Source: a virus. Taken from it: a stretch of DNA of 27,518 nt. The number at the start of each line of letters is the position of its first letter. The stretch's first letter is position 1. Under the pieces are notes generated by a model that made no database searches, was not told the DNA's origin, and saw nothing but the letters and a program-made list of their open reading frames with translations. The DNA lies in IMG/VR virus record IMGVR_UViG_3300033571_021692, positions 1 through 27,518 of that record; one strand, 5' to 3'. This document shows, one piece after another, positions 7,227-16,200 of the stretch. The translations under genes were made by a program, and so were the position numbers.

Positions 7227-9507
7227 TGAAATAGAGCAGGTTCCCGAGGAAACGACTGTCACTCAAACCTCAGAGGAGACCGCTGGGAATCCTCTCTCAC
7301 TGTATGCACACATCACTGAAGAGGCTCCAGTCGGGACGACTTGGCAGGTTCGGATCATTCGAGCCGGCTGGTCCAATAATGGGATCTACTACAGCGCCAA
7401 GGCTCTACAGGAGGCTCTACCGCTATTTGATGGGGCTGCCGTCCAGCTTTACGACTTATCGCACCTGAAAAACCGCACACAAATAGAGAATCCAGCGGCT
7501 GCGAACGTGGGCTTTACCCACTCGCCAACGTGGGACGGCTCCTCTGTGATGGGGCTTTTTGAGTGCACCGATGCCAACTTGCAGAAATCACTGATGGCAA
7601 ACTACAAGGCCCGGAAGCGACTCCAGGAGAGCGGCAAGCTGCTGCCCTCGGTCCTCGGGCTATCGATCGACGCTCTCGCTCACACCGCTGCCGGCGTGGC
7701 CGAGGGACGAAAAGGGCTGCTCTGTGAGCAGCTGCTGCAGATTATGGAGACGACCGTCGTTTCCAACCCCGCTGCCGGTGGTGCCATTATGGCGCTGGTG
7801 GCGGGACTAGATGAGGAGGTGGAACCAATGCCAGAACAAGAAAAACAGGCTACGGCGGTCGCAGAGTCGTCACCAGTAGCAGATCAACAGCTCGGAGTGC
7901 TGTCCGAAATGCGTCTGGAGTTGTGCGCTGTAAAATTAGAGCGCCGGCTTTTAGAGGCTAAGCTACCCTACAAACTCAGCGCCCTGGTAAAAAGCCAGTT
8001 CAAGGGCAAGGTCTTTGAAGACCCTGAGATAGACGGCTTTATCACCCAGTGCCGTGAGGCTTTCGTGCAAGAAGCTGCCCCAACCGGAGTGGTTCAACGC
8101 CAACCGGACATCTCACTGGGTGCGGGCGACGTCGAAAAGCTTCAAGCGTCAATGGACTTGATGTTCAGATACAATCCCAACGCTGACAAAACTCGAAATT
8201 TGACGGAGGCCGAAAAGCAGCTCTACCGGGATGTCGCTGGTAGCCGTCTATCGCGGTCGATTGCGGCTTGCCGTGAACGCTGGTTCGACGACGAGAATCG
8301 GTTCGATCGAATCGGTCAGAACGCTCTGTGCCGAGTGGTTGAGGCTACAACTGCTGACTTTGCCCAGATTATGGGCAATAGTCTGAATCGCGCGACGATT
8401 CAGCAATACTCTGCGTATCCTGACAACTGGCGAGATCTGGTCGATATCAACCCGAACGTCAATGACTTCAAGACTCAGACCCGTATTTTGTCGGGTGGAT
8501 TCTCAAATCTACCTGCTGTTTCCGAGTCCGATACTACTGATACCTATCCAGAGCTTTCGACTCCGGGAGAATACTCCAGCACCTACGCAGTAGGTGGACG
8601 TGGCGGAAAGTTCACCATCACCAGGGCGATGGTGAAAAACGATGACATGTCATTCATCGCATCGATTCCGAGCCGAATTGCTCGTGGGTCAAATCACCAA
8701 TTGCGCAAGTTTGTCTATGGGCTCATCATCGCTGGAAACACTGGCTCTATCGGTGCTGATACCACCTACGACGGCTTAACTCTCTATCACGCCAGTCACG
8801 CAAACAGTTCGACTACGGCAATGAGTCAGGCAGCTATCAATGTCGCTCGGACGGCCATCAAAAATCAACGTGGTTTTGCTGGACTGTTCAACTTAGCCTC
8901 TGGAGCAGCGGCTAATGCCACCAGTTTGACTCTAAATAAAACTACTGGGATTGCTGCGGGCGACTATCTGCAAATTGATGCGGAGGTCTACCGCGTAACC
9001 TCAGTAGCTAGCGGAACTGTAGTTAACGTGTCTGCGGCCGCACTTGGCACCAGTTCGACGACTCACAGCACCGGCACCAAGAACGTGATCCAAATCAGCG
9101 AATCCATCCCACTGGGCCGCTTGCACGTCATTGCTCCGGACGAACTGGAGTCGACTTTGATTCCGATCCTGATGACTGAACAGGCTCTGGGCTCTAACAA
9201 TAACGACATCAACAACCTGAATATGGAAAATAGAGCTGGACGCTTGGTGCCTCACTTGGTCAATGCCCAGTATCTGCGTGATACCAACAACTGGTTTGTG
9301 GCCACCGAGGCAAAGGACTATGTCAACATCGAGATTGCCTTTATGGATGACATCCAGACTCCTCAAATCTATGTGCCTACTTACGGTATGGAGGGATTTG
9401 ACCCGAACCTCAGTCGCGACAACTACCGGTTTAAGTGTATGCACGAATACTCCGGCGCAGCGGTCGACTATCGCGGACTGTTCGCCGCTCTGGTAGCTGG
9501 CGGCTAG
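7219..9507 (+). CDS. Fused prohead protease, scaffold-like segment and major capsid protein
   Basis: One 762-residue polypeptide that seems to carry three head functions. Residues ~25-195 resemble a prohead serine protease: His candidates at 82 (DLSH) and 101 (FTHSP), LGLSID with Ser149, then IMETTVVSNPAAGG with E177, matching the E-x-S-x-V-x-x-PA pattern of HK97-type proteases. Residues ~200-290 are charged and helical like a scaffold (VKLERRLLEAKLPYKL). From ~295 onward it resembles Mu gpT-like major capsid proteins (NSLNRATIQQYSAYPDNW; GGKFTITRAMVKND). A beta module is inserted at ~560-620. ATG 7219 is preferred because GGTGA lies seven bases upstream; ATG 7204 is possible. No separate protease, scaffold or capsid gene is seen. 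Confidence 0.8.
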   Translation: MPDEIEQVPEETTVTQTSEETAGNPLSLYAHITEEAPVGTTWQVRIIRAGWSNNGIYYSAKALQEALPLFDGAAVQLYDLSHLKNRTQIENPAAANVGFTHSPTWDGSSVMGLFECTDANLQKSLMANYKARKRLQESGKLLPSVLGLSIDALAHTAAGVAEGRKGLLCEQLLQIMETTVVSNPAAGGAIMALVAGLDEEVEPMPEQEKQATAVAESSPVADQQLGVLSEMRLELCAVKLERRLLEAKLPYKLSALVKSQFKGKVFEDPEIDGFITQCREAFVQEAAPTGVVQRQPDISLGAGDVEKLQASMDLMFRYNPNADKTRNLTEAEKQLYRDVAGSRLSRSIAACRERWFDDENRFDRIGQNALCRVVEATTADFAQIMGNSLNRATIQQYSAYPDNWRDLVDINPNVNDFKTQTRILSGGFSNLPAVSESDTTDTYPELSTPGEYSSTYAVGGRGGKFTITRAMVKNDDMSFIASIPSRIARGSNHQLRKFVYGLIIAGNTGSIGADTTYDGLTLYHASHANSSTTAMSQAAINVARTAIKNQRGFAGLFNLASGAAANATSLTLNKTTGIAAGDYLQIDAEVYRVTSVASGTVVNVSAAALGTSSTTHSTGTKNVIQISESIPLGRLHVIAPDELESTLIPILMTEQALGSNNNDINNLNMENRAGRLVPHLVNAQYLRDTNNWFVATEAKDYVNIEIAFMDDIQTPQIYVPTYGMEGFDPNLSRDNYRFKCMHEYSGAAVDYRGLFAALVAGG

Positions 9508-9550
9508 TTCTAGCTGGCTATTTCTAGAATTCAGGAAGGGAGCCTTAGCA

Positions 9551-10237
9551 ATGTCGTTAGCACAATTGAAAAAGACTGTTAAGGCGTTTGCTAAGGTCTC
9601 CCATCTTGAGTTCATTTCAGATTTTGATAGCTTCCCGGACCTGATTTCTGATGAAACAATCGCCATCAACGAGGCGATCAAGGACTACTCGCAGGCTCGG
9701 CCCCGCTCTGTAGTTCAAGAATTTTCCGGGAATTCTGACTACGAGTTCCCTTTAGCCTCGATCTCACAGTTCAGTCCAGAGACTTGTCTCATTAACGCTG
9801 TATTCTGGCCGGTGGAGCGGCAGGGTGAATACCTCGTTCCTGCTGATGAATGGCGTGTTTATCAGCGTCCAGACGCCACGTGGTGGCTGAAACTGTTACA
9901 GGAGACGCCTAGCGACAGGATTTGGGTGCGTCTCACGATTCCTCACGTAGCTGAGACTCTAATGACTACGGCTCCAGCCGACTTCGAGGCGATTTGCCAC
10001 CTGGCTGCCTCAAAATTGTTGCAAATGGCTGCGAATCATACCGCTAGCTCCTATGGCAACTCTATTGCGGCTGATTCGGTGGATCGAGCCCAGCAGTCTG
10101 GGAACTACGCGATGCGCTCCAAGGACGAGCGGGCTATGTATACGCAATGGATGACAGGCCGTCGCCAGACGTCTGGAGCAAGGTTGCGCTGGGGTCAGTC
10201 CCAACGAGCCGATCGCCCTTTTTGGAGGGACCGATGA
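9551..10237 (+). CDS. Probable head-tail connector (adaptor) protein
   Basis: A 228-residue protein in the position of the portal-proximal adaptor, which extends the portal and closes the head. The first ~45 residues are helical (AIAINEAIKDYSQARPR-like), the middle is beta-rich (YEFPLASISQF, YLVPADEWRVY), and a long helix follows (FEAICHLAASKLLQMAAN), the general arrangement of gp6/gp15-type adaptors. AGGGAG lies eight bases before the ATG, and 43 bases separate it from the capsid gene. It overlaps the next gene by ATGA. The family call rests mainly on gene order and secondary structure. Confidence 0.6.
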   Translation: MSLAQLKKTVKAFAKVSHLEFISDFDSFPDLISDETIAINEAIKDYSQARPRSVVQEFSGNSDYEFPLASISQFSPETCLINAVFWPVERQGEYLVPADEWRVYQRPDATWWLKLLQETPSDRIWVRLTIPHVAETLMTTAPADFEAICHLAASKLLQMAANHTASSYGNSIAADSVDRAQQSGNYAMRSKDERAMYTQWMTGRRQTSGARLRWGQSQRADRPFWRDR

Positions 10238-10707
10238 GCGAATTCTTCGCCACCGTGCGGAAAATCGGGCCTATTTTTAGCGCCTCGCGTGAGGCTGTTG
10301 TCAAATTGCAGATGGCCAAGGGCGTTTCAGCGGCTGCCGAGAGATTTGCGTCCGAAGTCCGGCCGGTTACTCCCAGAGCTGGCGGCCGACTACAGAATTT
10401 CACTCAGGTAACCGGGATTGGGATTGGGAAAAAGGTGCAGTCGGGTGATTGGTATGCTATCCCTCTGGACCGAGGGGCGCAGGCCTCATTCGCTAAAATT
10501 GGGCCATTGGCTCAGTGGGCTGGCATGAAGTTGGGCCTTTCGGGCCTGGAAGCGCGGCGAGCCGCCTTCGCCATCAGCAAAAGTTTCTCTCGAGAGCCGC
10601 GCAAGGCTCTCAACTTCTTCTATGGGACGTTTGATCGTCTTGCCCCGATGCTTCAAAGCCAGTACTTGGCCCCGGTGGGGATTTACATTGTTAAGGAGCT
10701 TGGCTAG
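10234..10707 (+). CDS. Probable HK97 gp10-like head-tail joining or tail completion protein
   Basis: A 157-residue basic protein. The stretch AAERFASEVRPVTPRAGGRLQNF resembles the 'PvdTGrLr' signature of HK97 gp10-like neck proteins, in which helical and beta parts stack between connector and tail; the match is partial (RAGGRL in place of dTGrL). ATG 10234 overlaps the previous stop as ATGA and has GGAGGG about seven bases upstream, so the longer reading from 10147 is not needed. Its stop overlaps the next GTG. Position before the tail completion gene supports the call. Confidence 0.6.
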   Translation: MSEFFATVRKIGPIFSASREAVVKLQMAKGVSAAAERFASEVRPVTPRAGGRLQNFTQVTGIGIGKKVQSGDWYAIPLDRGAQASFAKIGPLAQWAGMKLGLSGLEARRAAFAISKSFSREPRKALNFFYGTFDRLAPMLQSQYLAPVGIYIVKELG

Positions 10708-11675
10708 TGGGATGGAGCGCAATCGTCGAGGCCATAGCCGCCAGAATTAGTGCCATTTGCCCCACCGCCACGGTCAACAACCGCATTAGGAACATAAAGT
10801 CCTCGCTAGACACCAAAGACTGGGGAGAAGCCTATAAGGACTGGGCAGACAGCACAGTCAATTGCTGGCAAATAACTCGCGTCGGCCGCCGAGAGATCAA
10901 CACGGACGACAGTAGCAAAAAGCGCACACAGCACGAGATTGAGATTTGGCATCATCGGAGCGTGGTGGACTGCTCAGAGTCCGAGCAGCTGTTCCAGCTT
11001 GAGCTGGATCAGGTCGTGGATGATTTCAGCAACGGCGACCGCACGTTGGGGGGCGCTTGTGTTTCGCTCGGAACTCCTGCGGCCGAGCAGATAGGCCACG
11101 CGATGCTGGCCGAGAGTGTGCTTTGTCACAGTGGCAGCCTCAAATTCACGGCCGAGGAGTCGGTCAGTGCAGGAACGGCCGAGACTGTTGTGGCGATTCC
11201 GAGCGAGTTTTGGAGGACGATTGGCGACGCTCTGATTGTCTGGATTTCTCCTCAGCTGACCAGCTTGGCGCTCACAGCCGTCAAATGGGACGCCGGGACG
11301 ACTAAGGCACCCCCAACATCCATCGACCCACGCACCGAATGCCCGCGGCTACTGCTTCGCCTGGCTGATAACGACATCGAGTTGCAGCCAAACCACTGTC
11401 AGGTTGAGACCAACTCGGGGGCATTGTGGTTGCAACTGCGCCAAGCCAAAGGCGACGATCACCACAAGCGGCTAGTTGCCTATGCTGGCACGATTGCACA
11501 GAAATTCCTGGGCGAGCAGCGACCAGCTGGTCTGCAATCTGTAGGCGTTGAGTTTATGGAACTCACTCGCGTCATTTATCACGACCCAGTTGAGCACTCT
11601 CTCGGTGACCCGACCCTGAGAGTATCCACCGCTGAAATTCAATTCGAGATCAGAGCAAGGAGATACCCAGCATGA
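10707..11675 (+). CDS. Tail completion protein, possibly a tandem of two tail-terminator-like domains
   Basis: A 322-residue protein starting at GTG 10707, which shares one base with the previous TAG; AAGGAG is ten bases upstream. It lies where tail terminator proteins are usually found, before the tail tube gene, and is about twice their usual length. Residues 1-150 show the expected pattern: N-terminal helix, TQHEIEIWHHRSV strand, a helix (FQLELDQVVDDF) and a final strand pair (LCHSGSLKFTAEES). Residues 210-322 repeat that plan (helix GTIAQKFLG, then VSTAEIQFEIRAR). A Thr/Ser-rich linker joins them. This suggests duplication or fusion of two such domains; the sequence similarity is too weak to be sure. 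Confidence 0.45.
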   Translation: MGWSAIVEAIAARISAICPTATVNNRIRNIKSSLDTKDWGEAYKDWADSTVNCWQITRVGRREINTDDSSKKRTQHEIEIWHHRSVVDCSESEQLFQLELDQVVDDFSNGDRTLGGACVSLGTPAAEQIGHAMLAESVLCHSGSLKFTAEESVSAGTAETVVAIPSEFWRTIGDALIVWISPQLTSLALTAVKWDAGTTKAPPTSIDPRTECPRLLLRLADNDIELQPNHCQVETNSGALWLQLRQAKGDDHHKRLVAYAGTIAQKFLGEQRPAGLQSVGVEFMELTRVIYHDPVEHSLGDPTLRVSTAEIQFEIRARRYPA

Positions 11676-11887
11676 AACTAGTCTACGTTTGCAACCCCGG
11701 AGAGGGCCCAGAAATCAAGCAGCTCGGAGCGCCTTATGGATTCCGAGTCACTCCAGGAGTGCCCTGGGAATGCGAGCGCGATGAGGCTTGGGTCAAGGAG
11801 CTGTGCGAGCGGGTCCCCCAAGTTCAGATTGTCCAGCCTGAGGCTTCCATTGAGGAGCAAGAATTCAACGACGGAGGTGAGGTCTAA
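11672..11887 (+). CDS. Small hypothetical tail-region protein
   Basis: A 71-residue acidic protein, not recognised. It starts at ATG 11672, overlapping the previous TGA, with AAGGAG nine bases upstream. The sequence has a short strand (MKLVYVC), a Gly/Pro-rich loop (GAPYGFRVTPGVPW) and a helix ending in an acidic tail. Its stop shares a base with the tail tube start (TAATG). Small proteins here are common in siphovirus tail operons; no function can be read from the sequence. Confidence 0.6.
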   Translation: MKLVYVCNPGEGPEIKQLGAPYGFRVTPGVPWECERDEAWVKELCERVPQVQIVQPEASIEEQEFNDGGEV

Positions 11888-13281
11888 TGCCAACTTTAGG
11901 CTATGGTGTAGGGGCGGCAGTAGGAACTGCCACCGAATCAGTCCCAGGAACGGGTGTTGCTCCAACCGTCTGGCATCAATTTGTCAGCGAGTCAATGAAA
12001 GCTGCGAAGCCTCTCATCAAACAGGGGTCGATCACTGGAGATCGCTCTGTTCTGCGCAGGATTCCAGGAATGCGCACTGCTGCGGGCGATTTGGAGCTGG
12101 AATTCGACGGCAACAGCTTCGGGCAATTCTTTCACTACCTTAACGGCAACCATTCAGGGGCTCTAAATAGCGCCAACGTCGGCGGCCTCATCACGGCTGC
12201 TCCAACCGCCACTCCAGCCTCAGGCGGAGCGATTCCTGTGGGGACCTATCGCTACACGATTGCTCCCATCTGGCTCTACACGTTAGGCGGAAAGCCTCAA
12301 GTCTGTCCTCAGTCTGCGGCAGCTACTGGCGTTGCAGTGACCTCTGGTAACCAAACGGTGGGACTGTCGTGGACCGCTCCTAGCAGTCCTCCAACCGGTT
12401 GGACCCACGCGGGGACGGCTGTATATCGCACAGATGGAGCGGCCGGAACCGAGCTTCTGGTTGGAGTTGTTACTGGGTCAGGCACGACCTACACCGATAC
12501 TGCCGCCACCGTAGACGCTGGGAACTTCTGCCCTGTTGGCTCAGCGGCATCAACTCCGAGAATCCACACCTTCACAAAGGCCTTCGTGATTGGCTCCGAT
12601 CCTTTGCAGCCGTTCTCATTGACTGTTGGTAAAAACAACGACGTCGCAGAACGCTTCTTGCTCTGTAAGGCCAACACGTTGGAAGTATCGGTTGGCGAAG
12701 GCAATTCGTTGGTCAAGGTCAAGGTCGGGATTATGGCCAGGGACTTCGAGGAAGTGGCCAACCCAACTCCCTCAATCACCAACTTGGCTAAGGCAGCCAG
12801 CTGGCAGACTCTGATCGGCATCAACGGCACCTATCAGCAGATTGTTGAGAAGGTAACCCTGAACCTGATGAACGCCTGCGAGATGATTCCTGGTTTATCC
12901 GGAGAGGATAGAATGCGTGAGGTGGGCTACGGAGAACGGGAGGTCAAGGCCACGCTGGATCGCCAGTTCGAGAACCACGAATATTGGCGCTATATGCGTG
13001 ACGGAGGATCTTTCTCGCTGCAGATGACAATCCAAGGTGATGCCCTTGGTGCGATCGTCGCTGGCGGAAACCCGCGATTCACGTTCAGCGGTCAGCAGGT
13101 CCGGCCGCTCTGCTACTTGGCAATCTTTGATTTGCCTATGTGCCGTGTGGCTGATGCTGGGGCCAACGCTAGCGGTCCTGGCCGGATGGTCGAGAAGATC
13201 GCGGTTGAGACCGAGGTTGACCCAACTACTGGGACTGAACTGAAAGTTCGTCTCATCAACCTGACGAACACCTACAGCTAA
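11887..13281 (+). CDS. Major tail tube protein with inserted fibronectin-like domain
   Basis: Forms the hollow tail tube. The 464-residue protein begins with the GYGVGAAVGTATE-type N-terminus and has beta-rich tube-fold segments at both ends: GDLELEFDGNSFGQFF at ~67-82, then TFTKAFVIGSDPLQPFSLTVG at ~228-248 and LTNLTNTYS-like C-terminus. Residues ~104-212 form a separate beta module (AIPVGTYRYTIAPIW, VGLSWTAPSSPPTGWTHAGTAVYRT, YTDTAA) with a fibronectin type III-like pattern, probably displayed on the tube surface. GGAGGTGAGG precedes the ATG. It lies next to the tape measure gene, which supports the call. Confidence 0.8.
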   Translation: MPTLGYGVGAAVGTATESVPGTGVAPTVWHQFVSESMKAAKPLIKQGSITGDRSVLRRIPGMRTAAGDLELEFDGNSFGQFFHYLNGNHSGALNSANVGGLITAAPTATPASGGAIPVGTYRYTIAPIWLYTLGGKPQVCPQSAAATGVAVTSGNQTVGLSWTAPSSPPTGWTHAGTAVYRTDGAAGTELLVGVVTGSGTTYTDTAATVDAGNFCPVGSAASTPRIHTFTKAFVIGSDPLQPFSLTVGKNNDVAERFLLCKANTLEVSVGEGNSLVKVKVGIMARDFEEVANPTPSITNLAKAASWQTLIGINGTYQQIVEKVTLNLMNACEMIPGLSGEDRMREVGYGEREVKATLDRQFENHEYWRYMRDGGSFSLQMTIQGDALGAIVAGGNPRFTFSGQQVRPLCYLAIFDLPMCRVADAGANASGPGRMVEKIAVETEVDPTTGTELKVRLINLTNTYS

Positions 13282-16200
13282 TGGCTCGCAACCGGCTAGA
13301 GATTGAAGTCGCTGGAGATGTCCGCCAGCTGAACAAGGATTTCCAGCAGGTTGATCGTGTCGTGGACAGCACGATGGGCAACATCCGCACCAAGGCCGGG
13401 CAGGTTTCGGTGGCGCTGGCCTCTATGGCAGGGGCTGGTGCCGGCCTGGCGGGGATGATGGTCGCCAAAGCCGGCGAGATGCAAAAGTATGAGGTGATGC
13501 TCTCGGCAATGATGGGCAGCACCAAGGCTGCCCACGCAGAGCTGCAGCGGCTTACTGCTTTTGCTGCCTCAACCCCGTTCGAGCTGCCTGGAGTCGTCGA
13601 GGCCTCGATTCGTATGCGAGGCCTCGGCGTCGACGTGGAGCGCTTCCTGCCTCAGGCTGGTTCTCTGACGACGGTGCTGGGAACCGACTTGCCTCAAGCG
13701 GCCAAAGGCTATGCCCAGGCACTGAAGGGCGTTCCTGAGGGACTTGAGATGCTACGCAATGCGGGCATCACGCAAGAGAAGTTGGTCGCAGCCGGCGCGG
13801 CAATGAACAAGGGCCAGTTGTCGACCGTGGCCGCCGATCTGCCTAAGCTCCAAGCTGCGATCGAGAAGGTTGTCAAATCCTCGTTTGGCGATCAGATGGC
13901 TGCCCAGAGCAAAACTTTTGTCGGCGCCGTATCCAATCTCAAAGACTCGGTCGGTCAGGGATTTGCCGAGCTGGGCAACGAGATGCTGCCTATGGCCGAG
14001 ACTGGGGTGAGGGCTCTCACCTCGCTGACTGACTCGATGCGGAATATGAGCCCTGCCACCAAAGGGATGGCAGCAGACACTTTGCTTGCTGTGACTGCTG
14101 CCGCTGGATTGGCTAGCATTGGGATGGGGCTCGTGGCCGTCATTGGGCCTCTGGCTCTCGCGATGCGAGCCTACAACGCGGTAGCGGCACAAAATGCAGC
14201 GGTCAATCTGGCGAGTGCAAACACTGCTGCTCTGTCGGCTGCCGCCAAATTCACAGAGGCATCAGCCGCTCAAGCGCAAGCAGTGGCTAACGTCGAAGCA
14301 GCCGTGGCTTTGCAAGCTGAAGCTATCGCTGAGACCGAAGCGGCGGCAGCGGCGGAACTCCTGGCAGTGGCTCAGGGTGAAGCGGCTGTTGCGTCTCAAG
14401 CTCTCGCTGTGGCGGCTGGAGAGACTGCAGCCGCCAGTGGTGCTCTCGCAGTTGCAGAGGGTGGAGCTGCGGCAGCTGCTGGAGGAATGGGGGCTGGTGC
14501 GTTGGCTTCTGCCGCAGCCCTCGGCCCATTGGTCGTGGTCATCCTGGCTGTAGCTGGGGCCGTGGGATATCTCATCAGCCGATACAGCGAAGAGACCAAA
14601 GCTCAGGCTGAAGTCATCGATATGCAGACTAAGGCGATCCAGAAGTTCCACGAGTATCGTGGGGCACTGATCGCGGTCAATACAGCCCTCAAGGACAACA
14701 AGTCGGTCAAAGAAGCCGCCGCCGATGTGAAGGCAGCCGGCTACGACGACGTAGCGATTCACGCTGCCATTGCAGCCAAGCTTGTCGAGCAAATGGAGGC
14801 TGAAAAGCAGGGCGACAAGGTCAGCGTTGAGCGCATCGAGCGACAGCTGGTAATGCTTCGTGGCGTCCAGACCGAGCTAGCCGGGACCAGATTTGAGCAC
14901 GACCGAGTTGCGGCCGCAGCGAAGGCAGCAGCGGAAGCCCAGGAAGCGGCCGCGCGTAAGGCTCTTGAAGGCTTCAAAAAGAATCAGAGCGCTGGAACCT
15001 TTGTAAACCCTAAGGATGAGCTTTCTGCACTTGACTCAGTGATGTCTGCCCTGAAAGCCACCTCCAAGGAGTATGAAGAACTCCAATTGGAGCGAGTCAA
15101 GCTGGCCCGCAATGTAGCCGAGGCCGAGCGCAAAGAACGTCTGGCAGTAGCACAGTTTGAGTTTGATATGCTGGGAGCCAAGCGGGAAGTCGACAAAAAC
15201 GCCCAACTTAAGATCCTGAAGGATGTCCTGGATGGTTACCAGCTGACCACCGAAGAAAGACGTCGATATACGCTAGACGCTGCCAAGCTTGAACTCGACA
15301 TCGCAAACGACGTTGCTGCAAAGAAGAAAAAGTTACACGAAGAAGCCGTCAAACAAGCCCAGATTGAAGCTGACTCCAGGATTAAGGCGCAGGAGGCTGC
15401 GCAGAAGACAAGCGAGCTGGATATCAAGGAGCTGGAAGACCGACTCAAGCTTGGTCAGGACGTGATCGCTCAGCTTGGCCAGGAGATCGCGGAACGAACT
15501 AAGCTGGCCGCCGAGATCATCAAAGAGAAAGCCGCAAAGGAAGCTATTGACAAAAGCCCTTCAGAAGCGGCCGAAATCAGGAAGACGGCAGAGGTTGAGG
15601 CTCAAAACGCCATCCGTCAGGGTCGCGAACAAGTCCAGAAGATGGAACGCGATCACACTGAAAAGCGTGTAAAGGATGAGGCGGCCTATGCCGAGGTGGC
15701 TGCCAAGTTCGGGCGAGCTCAAGAAGATTCTCTCCAGAAAAAGTTTGAGCTGTCTGGCAAAGGCGAGTTTGAGCTGAAACAGGCAATGGAGCAGAGGCAA
15801 AAGGCCGAGGAAAACGGCTTCCGCCAAAAGGCTGCTCTCGATGCTATGAACAAAGATGCGGCCGAGTCCAAACGCATTGAGAAACAACTCGAACTCGACC
15901 TGCTCTTGCTAGCAGAGCGCCAGACCAACGAACGCGCCACCCTCAATCAGAAGATTGATGAGACTAAGGCCAAGCTCGACGCGCTGAAGAAATCGCAAAG
16001 CCCACTTGATCTTTCAGGTGGAGCCAAAGGCGTCGCCGATGCTTTTTCTTCAGTGAACGATAGCTTCAAAAAGGGAGCAATCTACTCGGCCGATACCCCT
16101 CAATCTAAGGCCGATCAGGCTAAGATTGATGCTGCTAAAAAGACTCTAGACGGCTTGAACAAGGCCGCTCCCAAGGACGCGAATCCAGCCGCCCCTGCTA

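Noticed and set aside
9494-9530. TAGCTGGC direct repeat and TTCTAG/CTAGAA pairs after the capsid gene
   Set aside because: Too short and without a T-run; no support for a terminator or attachment site.
9001-9681. 226-residue frame on the minus strand opposite the capsid gene
   Set aside because: It is the antisense of well-supported capsid and connector genes, has no ribosome site and no recognisable domain.
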